Below, piece by piece: positions 7,174 through 16,037 of a stretch of 64,000 nucleotides of DNA (position 1 is the stretch's first letter; each line of letters begins with the position of its first letter). The stretch comes from CAVPDE01 sp964580575 (GTDB lineage: Bacteria > Desulfobacterota > DSM-4660 > Desulfatiglandales > HGW-15). Where the stretch lies: NCBI GenBank assembly GCA_964580575.1, contig CAZOLJ010000016.1, positions 4,677-68,676 on the forward strand, in the 5' to 3' direction. Both the position numbers and the translations under genes were made by a program. Under the pieces are notes generated by a model. It had not been told where the DNA came from. It did no database searches and saw only the letters and a program-made list of their open reading frames with translations.

Positions 7174-9165
7174 CTACTGCTTTTTGAACGGAAAGCCCTT
7201 CAGAATATCTTTGGCCTTGTCTTGCGTCGTCGTTTGCCCCCCCTGGGAAGCATCCTTGGGCGCGAGCAGCCGATCCTGGATGGCCTTCTCGGCGATTCCC
7301 TTCATGTCCGGCGCAAAACTCGGTGAACTAAATGTCCCAGTGACCAGGATGGGAACCGTAATGCCTTCCCGCTGCTTGGTGTCGGCCTGACCTTTTAGAG
7401 ATCCGACCACCTTGGTTTCAACCCTCATGTCGAGCGACTCGTCCACGAGGTTCGCCTTGCCTGTTGCCAGGACCCGAAGGAGCGGCGAATTCATGGTCGT
7501 GCCTGTCGTGTTCACAAGGCCTTTGGTGATGGTGAAAGGAGCGTTGAGTTCGGAGAAGTCGGTCTTGGGCTTCTGTTCCCCTTCTTTGGCCAGTCCAAAA
7601 GCGGCTTTCGCGTCCCGGGCTATGCCGGCCAGGTCTATCCCCTTGAGCGCTCCGTCTGTGAACAGGAACTGGCCTTTGCCGTCCAGAGTCCTCTTGATGA
7701 GTTCCGGATCGTCTCCCTCCATGTGGATGGACGCGTCGGCATTTGCCGTTCCTTCGAGAAAATCCTTTTTCAAGACATCTCGCAGAAGCGGCCCTGCCTG
7801 CACACCCTTGGTCTGAAAATCCACTGTGGTCTTGGGCACGTCCTGACGCACATCCAGAGCGGTTTTTGCTGTTACCCCTCCCTGGTAGACCTTGGCCGTC
7901 AGAGGATCAACACGGAAGATACCGTTCTTTCCGGTCACCTTCAGGTTCACATCCTCGACCTTGGCTCCCATGGCCGTGAGCATCCCGACTTTAACCGTTC
8001 CATTGACGACCATTTTTCTGAGGGGCGCGTAGTCCGCTTTTTTCGAAGCAGCCGGGGCCGCCTTTGCTTTTTCCTCCTTGGCCGCGCCTTGGGGAGAGGG
8101 AGGAGGCAGGTAGCGATCCACGTTGATTCTGTCCAGGTTGAGGTCAAAGGCCACATCCGGCTTGGAGAAGTCCTTGGCGTTGAGAGAGAAATTCAGCTTC
8201 GATTCATCCAGGTCCAGCGCTCCCTGTGAGAGAGACACCCGGTCAGGGCTTCCCTTTAACGTCGCTTTTAAAGCCACCTTGGTCAGGGCTTCAGGATCGC
8301 TTGTGTTTACAGGAAAAGGCTTCCCCAGGGCAGAAAAAACCTTGCGTGGAGAAAAAGGATTCACCTGAAGGCCAAGATCAAATTGCTGGGTAGCGGTCAC
8401 CACATCTCCTTTCAAGTTCACATTCACCTCTTTGAAGGCCTTTACCGTCACATCCACAGGGATTTTCGCCACTTTAAAATCTCTGCCCACAGGACCCAGC
8501 AATCCTTCAACGGACAGAGGCTGATTGTCCAGAAGGGCCGTGAGCATCAAACGAATCGGCCGGTCCAGGGACACGTCTTGGAGGGTCAGCGTCAGCCCGG
8601 AAATCTCCGTTTTCTCTCCTGTCCCATGGTCCAGGTAGAGAAAAGAGGCGTTCTTGACAGCGAACTCACCCACCTCGAGCGCCGTGAAAGGGAAGGCGCC
8701 TTCTGCTTTTTCTTCCGGTTTTCTGGTCGTGTCTTTAGGAGGAGAAGGAGGAGCTTTGTCCGGAGTTTTCCCAATGCCTTCCCAGTTTCCACGGCCCTCC
8801 TTGTTCTTTTCCAGGTTCAGCTTGAGGCCGTCCACCACGAACCGCTTGACCTGAACATCTTTGGAAATCAGAGGAAGAAGCTTCACCTCCACATCGAAGG
8901 ATTTGACGGAGAGCATGTCCTTTTCCTTGTAGCCAGGAGGGTTTCCCAGATGAATGTCGGACAGTCCGATCACCGCCCACGGAAACAAGGAGAGACGAAG
9001 ATCCCCTCCGATCGTTAAAGGCCGTCCCGCGGCTTGGCTGGCTTGTTTCTCGATCTCCGGCTTGTATTTCTGGATATCAATAAACTGAGGAACAATGAGC
9101 AACAGGGCGATAACCAGAACAACGAGCCCCACAACAATACCGACAATCCATTTGACGGCCTTCAT
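7174..9165 (-). CDS. AsmA family protein
   Basis: A 663-residue AsmA-type protein. It has one N-terminal membrane anchor (WIVGIVVGLVVLVIALLLI), then the family start FIDIQKYKPEIEKQASQAAGRPLTIGG and LSLFPWAVIGLSDIHLGN. Low-complexity Pro/Lys linkers lie near residues 130 and 350. The C-terminal AsmA domain includes FLEGTANADASIHMEGDD, GKGQFLFTDGALKGIDLAGI and LVNTTGTTMNSPLLRVLATG. AsmA proteins lie in the periplasm as long beta-groove structures and are linked to outer membrane assembly and lipid transport. It is transcribed away from the SCP2 gene. A second, larger AsmA-like gene lies at 59980. Confidence 0.92.
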   Translation of the reverse strand: MKAVKWIVGIVVGLVVLVIALLLIVPQFIDIQKYKPEIEKQASQAAGRPLTIGGDLRLSLFPWAVIGLSDIHLGNPPGYKEKDMLSVKSFDVEVKLLPLISKDVQVKRFVVDGLKLNLEKNKEGRGNWEGIGKTPDKAPPSPPKDTTRKPEEKAEGAFPFTALEVGEFAVKNASFLYLDHGTGEKTEISGLTLTLQDVSLDRPIRLMLTALLDNQPLSVEGLLGPVGRDFKVAKIPVDVTVKAFKEVNVNLKGDVVTATQQFDLGLQVNPFSPRKVFSALGKPFPVNTSDPEALTKVALKATLKGSPDRVSLSQGALDLDESKLNFSLNAKDFSKPDVAFDLNLDRINVDRYLPPPSPQGAAKEEKAKAAPAASKKADYAPLRKMVVNGTVKVGMLTAMGAKVEDVNLKVTGKNGIFRVDPLTAKVYQGGVTAKTALDVRQDVPKTTVDFQTKGVQAGPLLRDVLKKDFLEGTANADASIHMEGDDPELIKRTLDGKGQFLFTDGALKGIDLAGIARDAKAAFGLAKEGEQKPKTDFSELNAPFTITKGLVNTTGTTMNSPLLRVLATGKANLVDESLDMRVETKVVGSLKGQADTKQREGITVPILVTGTFSSPSFAPDMKGIAEKAIQDRLLAPKDASQGGQTTTQDKAKDILKGFPFKKQ

Positions 9166-9267
9166 AGTTCACCTCCCGGAAGTAAATCATGAACCAATAT
9201 AAGTCCATTCCTTCTCCATGGCAAGAAACCCTATTTTCAGTGAGAGACCAACGGGTTTCTTTTATGA

Positions 9268-9296
9268 TTGATTGGTGAGAGCAAGTTTTGTAGACT
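9268..9296 (+). promoter_or_regulatory. Possible promoter of the SCP2 gene
   Basis: TTGATT (9268-9273), a 17-base spacer and TAGACT (9291-9296), about 70 bases before the ATG. Read by eye. Confidence 0.4.
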
Positions 9297-9371
9297 ATCT
9301 GATCAAGTGAGTTTACGGAAAGGACCCTGATCAATTGTGGAGAGCACTATCAAAGGAAAGGAGACGCGAAA

Positions 9372-9695
9372 ATGGCATTTACCAGTGTGAAAGACGTTTT
9401 CAGCGGCATGCAGGCGAGCTTTAAACCCGCTGCGGCCAAGGGGATGAACGCAGTCTTCCAGTTCGAGATCACAGGGGAAGGCGGCGGCTCGTGGAATGCG
9501 GCCATCAAGGACGGCACCTGTCAGGTGGCGGAAGGGAAAAACGCTTCGCCCACCGTGACCCTGACCATGGCGAGCGACACGTGGCTCGGCATCGTCAACA
9601 AACAGGTCAATCCGATCCAGGCTTTCATGGGCGGCAAGCTCAAACTCACCGGCAACATGATGCTCGCCCAAAAGATGCAGGACCTCTTTCTTTAG
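9372..9695 (+). CDS. SCP2 sterol-transfer-like domain protein
   Basis: A 107-residue stand-alone SCP2 domain, a small hydrophobic-cavity fold that binds lipids or acyl-CoA. Family features are KGMNAVFQFEITGEGGGSW, the central DGTCQVAEGKNASPTVTLTM and the ending NPIQAFMGGKLKLTGNMMLA. The ATG follows GGAAAGGAGACGCGAAA, a good ribosome-binding site. In related bacteria such proteins accompany fatty-acid or aromatic degradation; no such gene adjoins it here. It is divergent from the AsmA gene, and a G/C-rich hairpin follows. Confidence 0.9.
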   Translation: MAFTSVKDVFSGMQASFKPAAAKGMNAVFQFEITGEGGGSWNAAIKDGTCQVAEGKNASPTVTLTMASDTWLGIVNKQVNPIQAFMGGKLKLTGNMMLAQKMQDLFL

Positions 9696-9750
9696 GTCGT
9701 GACACAAGGGTCATAGCAGATTCGTCATCATACTCCTGAAGATGCCTGAT

Positions 9751-9800
9751 CAAATCCCCCCCGCCCCCCTTTGCTAAAGGGGGGAAATGGGGGGATTTTT
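9751..9800. terminator. G/C-rich hairpin with T run after the SCP2 gene
   Basis: AAATCCCCCC pairs with GGGGGGATTT around an inner CCCCCCTTT/AAAGGGGGG pair, followed by TTTTT. It probably ends SCP2 transcription. A related C6/G6 palindrome sits at 55878-55895, so this may also be a dispersed repeat family. Confidence 0.7.
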
Positions 9801-9860
9801 CTTGGCTCGCCAAAATGACAGTTCTTCCAGTGCAACAGCATTGCCTATCGTCAAATGAAG

Positions 9861-11040
9861 ATGAGTGAATACAACCGGGATCAGTGGAATCCCTTCTGAT
9901 GGTGCAGCGCTATCTCGAAGGGCCTTCTGCTTCTTAAAGAGAAAAAAATTCACCTGGCCGGACAAGCCCGTCCTCTTTGATGACCTGGAAGAGCTTCTTC
10001 TGCAGGCAGGCCTCAAAAGCCCCTTGATGTACTGTCACCTGAGCCCCGGTCTTCTCCGGGTCAAGGCCCAACGAAAAAGAGGTCGATAGGGGCAGGGTCC
10101 CCATCGGCTACGCAGGGATATCGGATGAACGAGCGAGGTTCCGAGAGATATTCTGCCCCATCGAGCAGGACCACGGCTCACGTTTCCCGGACGACCGGCC
10201 GTGCGACCAGGCCCTGCACCGGCTTTCCGGAGAGCCGGTACCGGAAGGAAAGCCCGTCTATCTCGGCAACGCCCGTTTGCCCCTACGCTTCGTAATCATC
10301 CCCGGGGTATTGGAAGAATGCGTTGCGGACTTTATCCAGCCGTTTTCCGATGCCCGGCCTCATCTCGACTCGCTCAGTTTCAAAACCGATTTCATCATGG
10401 TCAGCGGGCTTGGCGGAAGTGCCCAAAATGCGGCTTAGATTCGCGAAGCCGCGGCCGGCATAGCGTTGACGCCCGACGAGAGGATTGTTTTCATCGGGTA
10501 CTCCAAAGGGGCGACGGATGTTCTGGAAGCCCTGGCTCGCTACCCGGAGGTCACCAACCGCACGGCCGCTGTGGCCACTTTGGCAGGCGTCGTCAGCGGG
10601 ACTCCGATTGCCGATGACCTCCCGGAAGTTCTGAAGAACTTTGCAGATCAGATGTTCCAAGGTAAATGCCTACCGGGAGAAGGCCGGGCGTTCGAAAGCT
10701 TGAGCCGCAAGGAGCGCCTGGCATGGCTTTCAGCCAACAGGCTTCCTTCCTCCGTGCGATACTATTCTCTGGCTGCCTTTACAGATCGTGAAAACATTTC
10801 GCTTCTCCTGCGTCCAAGCTACGACAATCTCTCGCTCAATGACCCCCTTAACGACGGCCAAGTGATCTTCCATGACGCTCTTGTTCCAGAGGGAGCGCTC
10901 CTCGGGTATCTGAACGCCGATCATTGGGCGGTGGCTGTGCCTTTCAACAGAGACCACCCGACGCTGGCCAGGGTCTTCATTACACGTAACTCCTTCCCCC
11001 GGGAGGTTCTGCTTGAAGCCATCGCTCGTTTACTTGTTTC
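9861..11040 (+). pseudogene. Broken alpha/beta-hydrolase-like gene (frameshifts plus amber codon)
   Basis: Pieces of one protein lie in three frames. A start-like piece MSEYNRDQWNPF (9861) stops at 9897. A piece with FDDLEELLLQAGLK and YCHLSPGLLRVKAQR (about 9950-10072) runs out at an A-rich site near 10073. The protein continues in another frame as EKEVDRGRVPIGYAGISDER, is cut by TAG at 10437-10439 (probably from CAG) and goes on without further stops as TPDERIVFIGYSKGATDVLE to about 11035. GYSKG fits a hydrolase nucleophile elbow and DHWAV could carry the catalytic His. After ARLLV the frame enters a REP-like hairpin, so the natural end is probably there. The family is not recognised beyond the fold. 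Confidence 0.65.
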
Positions 11041-11060
11041 GACCGCGTGTGCTTTCCTGT

Positions 11061-11085
11061 CATGCCCGCGCAGGCGGGCATCCAG
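11061..11085. repeat. REP-like hairpin
   Basis: ATGCCCGC pairs with GCGGGCAT around GCAG (11062-11081), the common 'ATGCCCGC...GCGGGCATCCAG' type of dispersed palindrome. It sits within the tail of the broken hydrolase frame. Confidence 0.7.
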
Positions 11086-11238
11086 TCTTCCGAGAGCTGT
11101 CTGCCTTCGCGGGAAGGACCGCCGAATAGCAAGAGAACTTATTGGTCGCGGTAGGGATGCGAGTTACCCCGCACCCTGTCTGAGGCAGACAAGGATGCAC
11201 AGATCTTTGGAGCCAGCGCACAACTTACAGGAGATGTT

Positions 11239-11551
11239 TTGAAGACGTATTCCTTCATGATCACAGCCATGATCTTAATGAGTGCGGGGGCAACCTACGG
11301 CCAAGATCAGATTGAGAAAGAGAAGATTCAACATTTAATCAATTCCGTCGAAAAGATGGAGGGGGCAAGTTTCATAAGAAACGGTTCAGAGCACAGTGGG
11401 ACAGAAGCGGCAAATCACTTGCGCATGAAGCTTGAAAAGGCAGGAGATAGGATCAAAACGGCATAGGATTAGGTTCCATAATGGTAAAACAATCAAGGCG
11501 GAGGAATATTTCAGGGAAAAACCGTTGAGTTTCAAGCCGGGCATGAAGTAA
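11239..11551 (+). pseudogene. DUF5329-like exported protein gene with an internal deletion
   Basis: The first frame gives a signal peptide (MKTYSFMITAMILMSAGATY) and a DUF5329-like part, IQHLINSVEKMEGASFIRNG and HSGTEAANHLRMKLEKAGDR, then stops at 11464. Within eight bases another frame resumes as RFHNGKTIKAEEYFREKPLS and ends FKPGMK at 11551. That is what the C-terminal end of this family should look like. From memory of the family, about 15-20 residues between the halves (the EDFI...SGKPY region) are missing. This is therefore a deletion with frameshift, not a simple indel. The family is a small periplasmic protein of unknown role. Confidence 0.6.
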
Positions 11552-11682
11552 AGATGTCCAACCCTACTCCTTTCGCCGGACCACAGCGCTCATCTCCCCT
11601 TTCTTCAATTTTCGTTTGAAAACCGAAACAACGGTGGATAACTTGATGTGCATCTAATCCTCTTGCACGCAGGAGTTTCAAG

Positions 11683-12807
11683 TTGATCAAACGCATTCTG
11701 ACTGAGTTCCAAACATGCTTCTTTTTATGGCCCATCAATCTTCTGTTCACCTTGACCTTGCTGGCTCTCGCCTCGTCCTGTTCGCTCAATCTGTCTCCTT
11801 TTGATGAAGCCGCATGGCGATCGCAGGTTCGATCGGTTGATCCCGCTTTGGTGTATGCTCCTCACTTCAAGGATGATCGCTTTTTCAACCCCTGGATGCC
11901 TCAAGAGGATAAGGGGCTTTTCAGCCTGCTCCGGTGGTGGATCACGGCTCCGCTGGAGTACACGGAAGAGGAGAAGACATACCTTCCCCGCGTCTTGGAC
12001 AAGGCGAAAGAGCGGATTCTCGCCATGCCCCAGGGCGACTTTATCATGTGGGTCGGGCATGCCACCTTTCTGATCCGCCTCAACGGGGAGTACTGGCTCA
12101 CAGACCCCATATTTTCCGAAAGAGCTGTCGTAGTGAAGCGAAGGACCCCTCCCGGGATCACTGCAGAAGATCTGAAAGAAGTGGCTCCCAACCTCAGCGT
12201 GATCATCACCCACAACCACTACGACCACCTCGACGCAGGCAGCATCGAGGATCTTCCTGAGAACACGAAAATGTTCGTTCCCCTCGGACTCAAAGAGTAT
12301 GTCCAGGACTTGGGCAAGAACGACGTGACGGAGATGGACTGGTGGCAGGAAATTTATTGCAGGAACGGCATCACCCTGGTCTGCCTCCCCATGCAGCACT
12401 GGTCAAGGCGATTCGGACAAGGCTCTCGCGAGACCCTGTGGTCGAGCTACCTGCTGATCACCCCGAAGGTCACGATTTATCTGGGAGGGGACACGGGATA
12501 CTTCATCGGGTACAAGGAAATCGGAAAACGTTATCCCAAAATCGACTACGCCCTTCTCCCCACGACCGCCTACCACCCGCGCTGGTTCATGCACTACACC
12601 CACATGAACGTGGATGAGGCTATCGAGGCCTTCAACGATCTGAATGCGCGTTACATGATCCCGCAGCAGTGGGGCACCTTTCACCTCGGCGACGAACCGC
12701 CGGGCTATTCGATCCTCGATCTCAGAAAGAAAATCGCCGACCGCCGGCTCGATGCGTCCCGATTCAAAATCCTGGACATCGGAGAAATTCTTCCCATAGG
12801 CCGGTAA
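11683..12807 (+). CDS. Metallo-beta-lactamase-fold hydrolase, NAPE-PLD-like lipoprotein
   Basis: A 374-residue metallo-hydrolase. An N-terminal hydrophobic segment ends in LASSCSLN, a lipobox-like cysteine, so it is probably a lipoprotein. The metal-binding motif is ITHNHYDHLDAGSI (HxHxDH), preceded by FIMWVGHATFLIRL and LTDPIFSERA. Further metal ligands are likely in IYLGGDTGYF and in YMIPQQWGTFHLG. The pattern resembles NAPE-phospholipase D-like and RomA-type enzymes acting on lipids. The start is TTG at 11683, supported by AGGAG seven bases upstream. It is the only intact gene in a 4 kb stretch of decayed ones. Confidence 0.85.
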   Translation: MIKRILTEFQTCFFLWPINLLFTLTLLALASSCSLNLSPFDEAAWRSQVRSVDPALVYAPHFKDDRFFNPWMPQEDKGLFSLLRWWITAPLEYTEEEKTYLPRVLDKAKERILAMPQGDFIMWVGHATFLIRLNGEYWLTDPIFSERAVVVKRRTPPGITAEDLKEVAPNLSVIITHNHYDHLDAGSIEDLPENTKMFVPLGLKEYVQDLGKNDVTEMDWWQEIYCRNGITLVCLPMQHWSRRFGQGSRETLWSSYLLITPKVTIYLGGDTGYFIGYKEIGKRYPKIDYALLPTTAYHPRWFMHYTHMNVDEAIEAFNDLNARYMIPQQWGTFHLGDEPPGYSILDLRKKIADRRLDASRFKILDIGEILPIGR

Positions 12808-12857
12808 CGGCTCGACGTGGATCTTTTTGCAACAGGCCAGCCGCGCTCGCTGCTCGT

Positions 12858-13133
12858 CAATGGGTTCGCCCCGAGATCTTTTACTGGCGGACACACGCCG
12901 GAGCGGAAGTCGACCTTTTGATCGTCGAAGGGCGACGAATCCTGCCGGTTGAGATCAATCTGGGAGCCGCCGTGGATCATTACGCAGTGGCCGGACTTAA
13001 GCAGTGCATAAAGGATCTCGGACTCCGCCGAGGGTGGGTGATCCCATCGGCAAGAGACCGACAGCGGCTCTCTGCGGGTATCGAAATCATCCCCTGGAAT
13101 GGCGTCGCATCCGGCCGAATCGAATTGTTCTGA
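12858..13133 (+). pseudogene. C-terminal remnant of a DUF4143-type AAA ATPase
   Basis: About 90 codons matching the end of DUF4143 (archaeal-ATPase-like) proteins: FYWRTHAGAEVDLLIVEG, RILPVEINLG and a final segment rich in LGLRRGWVIPS. The ATPase core with Walker motifs is absent. The frame runs back into unrelated sequence at the end of the metallo-hydrolase gene, with no ribosome-binding site, so only the tail survives. Confidence 0.6.
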
Positions 13134-13136
13134 TCT

Positions 13137-13271
13137 ATGAGAAGAGGGTTGCCCTTCCCCGTGGAAATCCCGAATGATGAGACCTTGAAAACCGTTAAGG
13201 ATAGCGAAGCCTGCAAAGGGCTGGTGAAGCGTAAAGACGCCGATGATATGTTCAGGAGATTGGGTGTCTGA
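13137..13271 (+). pseudogene. RelB/DinJ-like antitoxin tail remnant
   Basis: A 44-codon frame beginning MRRGLPFPVEIPNDE and ending DDMFRRLGV. The 'PFP..IPN.ET' start of the second half and the C-terminal helix resemble RelB/DinJ antitoxins, but the ribbon-helix-helix DNA-binding N-terminus is missing. No toxin gene follows. It begins right after the DUF4143 remnant, so it looks like one of several deletion leftovers. Confidence 0.45.
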
Positions 13272-13551
13272 TAGAAAGAAGATTGGCGATGCATCCTCAA
13301 GGGAGGTCCGCTTTTGACCGGTGGGCGGAGCCATTTCTTATCGGCGATGACCGGCAGTTTCCAAGACCGGAGGGAATGCCACATTGAGTCTGACTGATTA
13401 CTGATCTTTCGTCTTGATGAATCCCGGATCATCTTCGAACGCACCGGCACCCATTCGGATTTGATCGAGTAAGAAAAGAGACGCGCGACTAGAAGACGTT
13501 AATCCCGCCGCGAGGCAAACCATACAAAGCCCAGTCTTTGCGGTGAGTCTA

Positions 13552-13632
13552 TGTCCCGCACACGCCGCAATGGATGCAATCCCCCACACGACAGATGTCC
13601 GGCTCAGCTCCTTATTAGCGCGAGTTTGTATG
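13552..13632 (-). pseudogene. Relic of a second copy of the radical SAM gene's last 25 codons
   Basis: On the minus strand this 80-base stretch closely matches the end of the intact radical SAM gene at 20195-20275. Both read, in pieces, YKLAL, then PDICRVGDCI and CGVC (intact copy SDICRVGDCI, RCGVC). One frame slip occurs near AATAAGGAG, and the tail has changed to GT before a stop. Nothing of the rest of the gene is nearby. Confidence 0.6.
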
Positions 13633-13684
13633 ACCTATCACCCTTTTTCTTGGCGCTGCGCAGGAGGGGTTGAAACGGCTATGC

Positions 13685-13707
13685 AGTATGTATACAGGTG
13701 ACATACT
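13685..13707. promoter_or_regulatory. Inverted repeat upstream of the VapB remnant, likely TA operator
   Basis: AGTATGT (13685-13691) and ACATACT (13701-13707) are perfect inverted arms 9 bases apart, ending 25 bases before the vapB ATG. VapB-type antitoxins commonly repress their own operon at such sites. Confidence 0.5.
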
Positions 13708-13732
13708 TCTTATATGTCTTATGGAGATGGCC

Positions 13733-14027
13733 ATGAGGAAAACAACCGTCCATATTGATGAATCCTTGCTCGCAGAGGCCATAAAGGCCATCGGCGCGAA
13801 AACCCAAAGAGAAGCGATCGAGGCCGGGCTGAAATATCTTGTTCAGCGGAAAAACAGGGAAGCGCAGAGGCCTTACCATACCCTCCACGGATGTTCTGAT
13901 AGCGAGCTGCGCCCTTCAAGCGGGGGTTGATCTTCTCCACGCAGATGCGCACTTCGACCTAATGGAAAAACCGCTCGGTCTCCGATGCGAGCGCTATGTT
14001 CAGGTTCTTAAGAAAGCCTTGTCATGA
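13733..14027 (+). pseudogene. VapB-VapC pair joined by an internal deletion
   Basis: The first 44 codons are a clear VapB antitoxin (MRKTTVHIDESLLAEAIKAI, then KTQREAIEAGLKYLVQRKNR). From about 13870 the message shifts to the end of a VapC PIN toxin in another frame: IPSTDVLIASCALQAGVDLL, HADAHFDLMEKP, stopping at 14027. The end of VapB and the first two thirds of VapC, with its first acidic residues, are gone. The VapB frame runs into junk and stops at 13930. No active toxin can be made. The start at 13733 is used; ATG at 13721 in the same frame is also possible. Confidence 0.7.
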
Positions 14028-14120
14028 AAACGCTGTCCTTGCGGTCTCGTTCTTTTTCTGCCACCACCGACCTATACCGGCAAAAACAAACATCCCCAGC
14101 ATGATGGGGTGGCCGTTTTC

Positions 14121-14150
14121 TTGACATACAAGAGCAGATTGCCCTAGACT
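14121..14150 (+). promoter_or_regulatory. Possible promoter of the FHA histidine kinase gene
   Basis: TTGACA (14121-14126), an 18-base spacer and TAGACT (14145-14150). The leader to the start codon would be about 90 bases. Read by eye. Confidence 0.45.
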
Positions 14151-14246
14151 CCCGCCCATCTGAAGCAGGTTCACCTCACCTCACCAATCACTCCCAGAGA
14201 TTTGTAACTCTTGACTCTGATGCGAAAGTGAGGGAGAATTTTAGAT

Positions 14247-16037
14247 GTGTATGCACTCCAGCCTATTAGTGGGAAATCAATGATCAAACTGCTTATCAAG
14301 ACAGGGAAGAAAAAAGGGCAATCCTACTCTATTACCGATCATGCCGTCTTTATCGGTCGCGATTCGTCCAACACCATTAAGCTGCCTGACAAACAGGTCT
14401 CCAGAAAACACGCCTCCATCACCCCTCACGGCACTGAGTATTTCATTGAAGACCTCGGATCGAGGAACGGTACCCTGGTGAATGATCATCCTGTGCAGCG
14501 GCAGGTCCTGAAACGTGGGGATGAAATAAAGATAGGCAGTACTTTTTTGGAGTTAACCGCTTTCGTGGAGAAAGAGGAGCTTTCTGAACACTTGAAAGAC
14601 TCTGTACCCCAGGGACTGCCGACCTCCGATCTTGAACCAATAAATGGATTGACCGTGGAAATAGCCCTCCCTCCGCAGGGACTGGACTCGGTTATCGCTT
14701 CTCCGCATGAGGCGGAGTTTTCAAGCCTGCAAAAAGCCTATCTCAGGTTGTCCCTTATGTACCGGTTGATCAATGATCTGGTAACCGTTACCGATCTCAG
14801 AGAGCTCATGAATCGAACGGCGGAAAGGATGCTTGAACTCATAAAGGCGGACCGGGCTCTGATCATGCTGGTCGATGATCAAAGCGGAGAGCTTCTGCCG
14901 CAGGCGACTCGTCAGCGCAACGGGCTGAAACAAGGCGATGAAATCACTTTCTCAAAAACGATTGCCAGGAGGGTGTTTGAAACAGGGGAGTCGATTCTCA
15001 CTTCGGACGCCATGAAGGATGGGCGTTTTCGGAGTTCGGACAGCATTGTTCTCAACCGGATTCGATCCACCCTTTGTGTTCCCATCAAAACGAAAGACTC
15101 TATTCTGGGCATCATTCACTTGGATACCCTGGGAAAGGTGATGGGTTTCACTCGAGAAGACCTGGAATTGCTCGCTGCAATGGGTCACCAGATCGGTATT
15201 GCGGTTGACAACGCAACGCTTGTGACTGACTTAAGAAAAGCGAACGTGGAACTCAAAGAAAAGCAGGCCCAGCTGATCGAGGCAGAGAAGCTCTCCCTCC
15301 TTGGAAAAATCGCGGGAGGGGTGGCGCATGAGATCAATAACCCGATCATGTCCGTCCTCGGGTTCACGGGAATGGCCTCCACAAAAATAAAGGAAGGGTT
15401 TCATGGGCCGGACAATAAGGAGGAGTGCCTCCACTATTTGAATGTGGTGCAAGAAGAAGCCCAACGCTGTATTCAGATTGTGGAAAGCATCTCGCAATTC
15501 TACCGTCGCAGGCAGACCGTTATGGCTCCAGTGGACCTCAATGCCGTGGTTGAAGCTGCTCTGAATGTTGCCAGCCTTCATATGAACCAGGGCCACATCA
15601 AGATCGTCAGGGAGTTAAGACCCGGCCTCCCGCAAATTCTGGCCAGCCGGGCGCTTATTCAACAGGTTATTGTGAACCTTGTTATGAATGCAAGAGATGC
15701 CATGGAACACCAGGGGACATTAACCATTTCAACAGATCATGAAAATGATCCCTGGGTAACGCTCAGAATTTCAGACACCGGCTGCGGGATCCAGCCCGAT
15801 GATATTCAGAAGGTATTCTTACCCCTTTTCACTACAAAAACAGGGGGAAGAGGCACGGGCCTGGGACTTTCGATAAGTCAGGACATCATCAAAAGCCACA
15901 AAGGCACCCTTGAGGTCGATAGCGTCCTTGGGAAAGGGACGACCTTTACCATTAGGCTCCCGTCAGTGAGTGAATCCTCATCGCCGCCCCACAGGCAACC
16001 TGGGTATCCATTTATGGACTTGCTCGACAAGGTATAA
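14247..16037 (+). CDS. FHA-GAF sensor histidine kinase
   Basis: A 596-residue soluble kinase. Residues 15-105 form an FHA domain that would read phosphothreonine (FIGRDSSNTIKL, VSRKHASI, LGSRNGTLVND). Residues 180-325 form a GAF sensor domain. A coiled coil then leads to the phospho-acceptor H-box GGVAHEINNPIMSVLGF (His near 361). The ATPase domain shows the N box LVMNARDAM, G1 DTGCGI and G2 GRGTGLGLSIS. No membrane segment is seen. The start is GTG 14247 behind AGGGAG; ATG 14280 (MIKLLIKTG) has no clear ribosome-binding site but is possible. No response regulator adjoins it. The Ser/Thr kinase 3 kb away is a candidate writer for the FHA reader. Confidence 0.9.
   Translation: MYALQPISGKSMIKLLIKTGKKKGQSYSITDHAVFIGRDSSNTIKLPDKQVSRKHASITPHGTEYFIEDLGSRNGTLVNDHPVQRQVLKRGDEIKIGSTFLELTAFVEKEELSEHLKDSVPQGLPTSDLEPINGLTVEIALPPQGLDSVIASPHEAEFSSLQKAYLRLSLMYRLINDLVTVTDLRELMNRTAERMLELIKADRALIMLVDDQSGELLPQATRQRNGLKQGDEITFSKTIARRVFETGESILTSDAMKDGRFRSSDSIVLNRIRSTLCVPIKTKDSILGIIHLDTLGKVMGFTREDLELLAAMGHQIGIAVDNATLVTDLRKANVELKEKQAQLIEAEKLSLLGKIAGGVAHEINNPIMSVLGFTGMASTKIKEGFHGPDNKEECLHYLNVVQEEAQRCIQIVESISQFYRRRQTVMAPVDLNAVVEAALNVASLHMNQGHIKIVRELRPGLPQILASRALIQQVIVNLVMNARDAMEHQGTLTISTDHENDPWVTLRISDTGCGIQPDDIQKVFLPLFTTKTGGRGTGLGLSISQDIIKSHKGTLEVDSVLGKGTTFTIRLPSVSESSSPPHRQPGYPFMDLLDKV

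Noticed and set aside
6052..7326. A 424-codon open frame antisense to the nitronate monooxygenase-like gene
   Set aside because: No motif and no ribosome-binding site; it runs on into an unrelated hairpin and the AsmA end.
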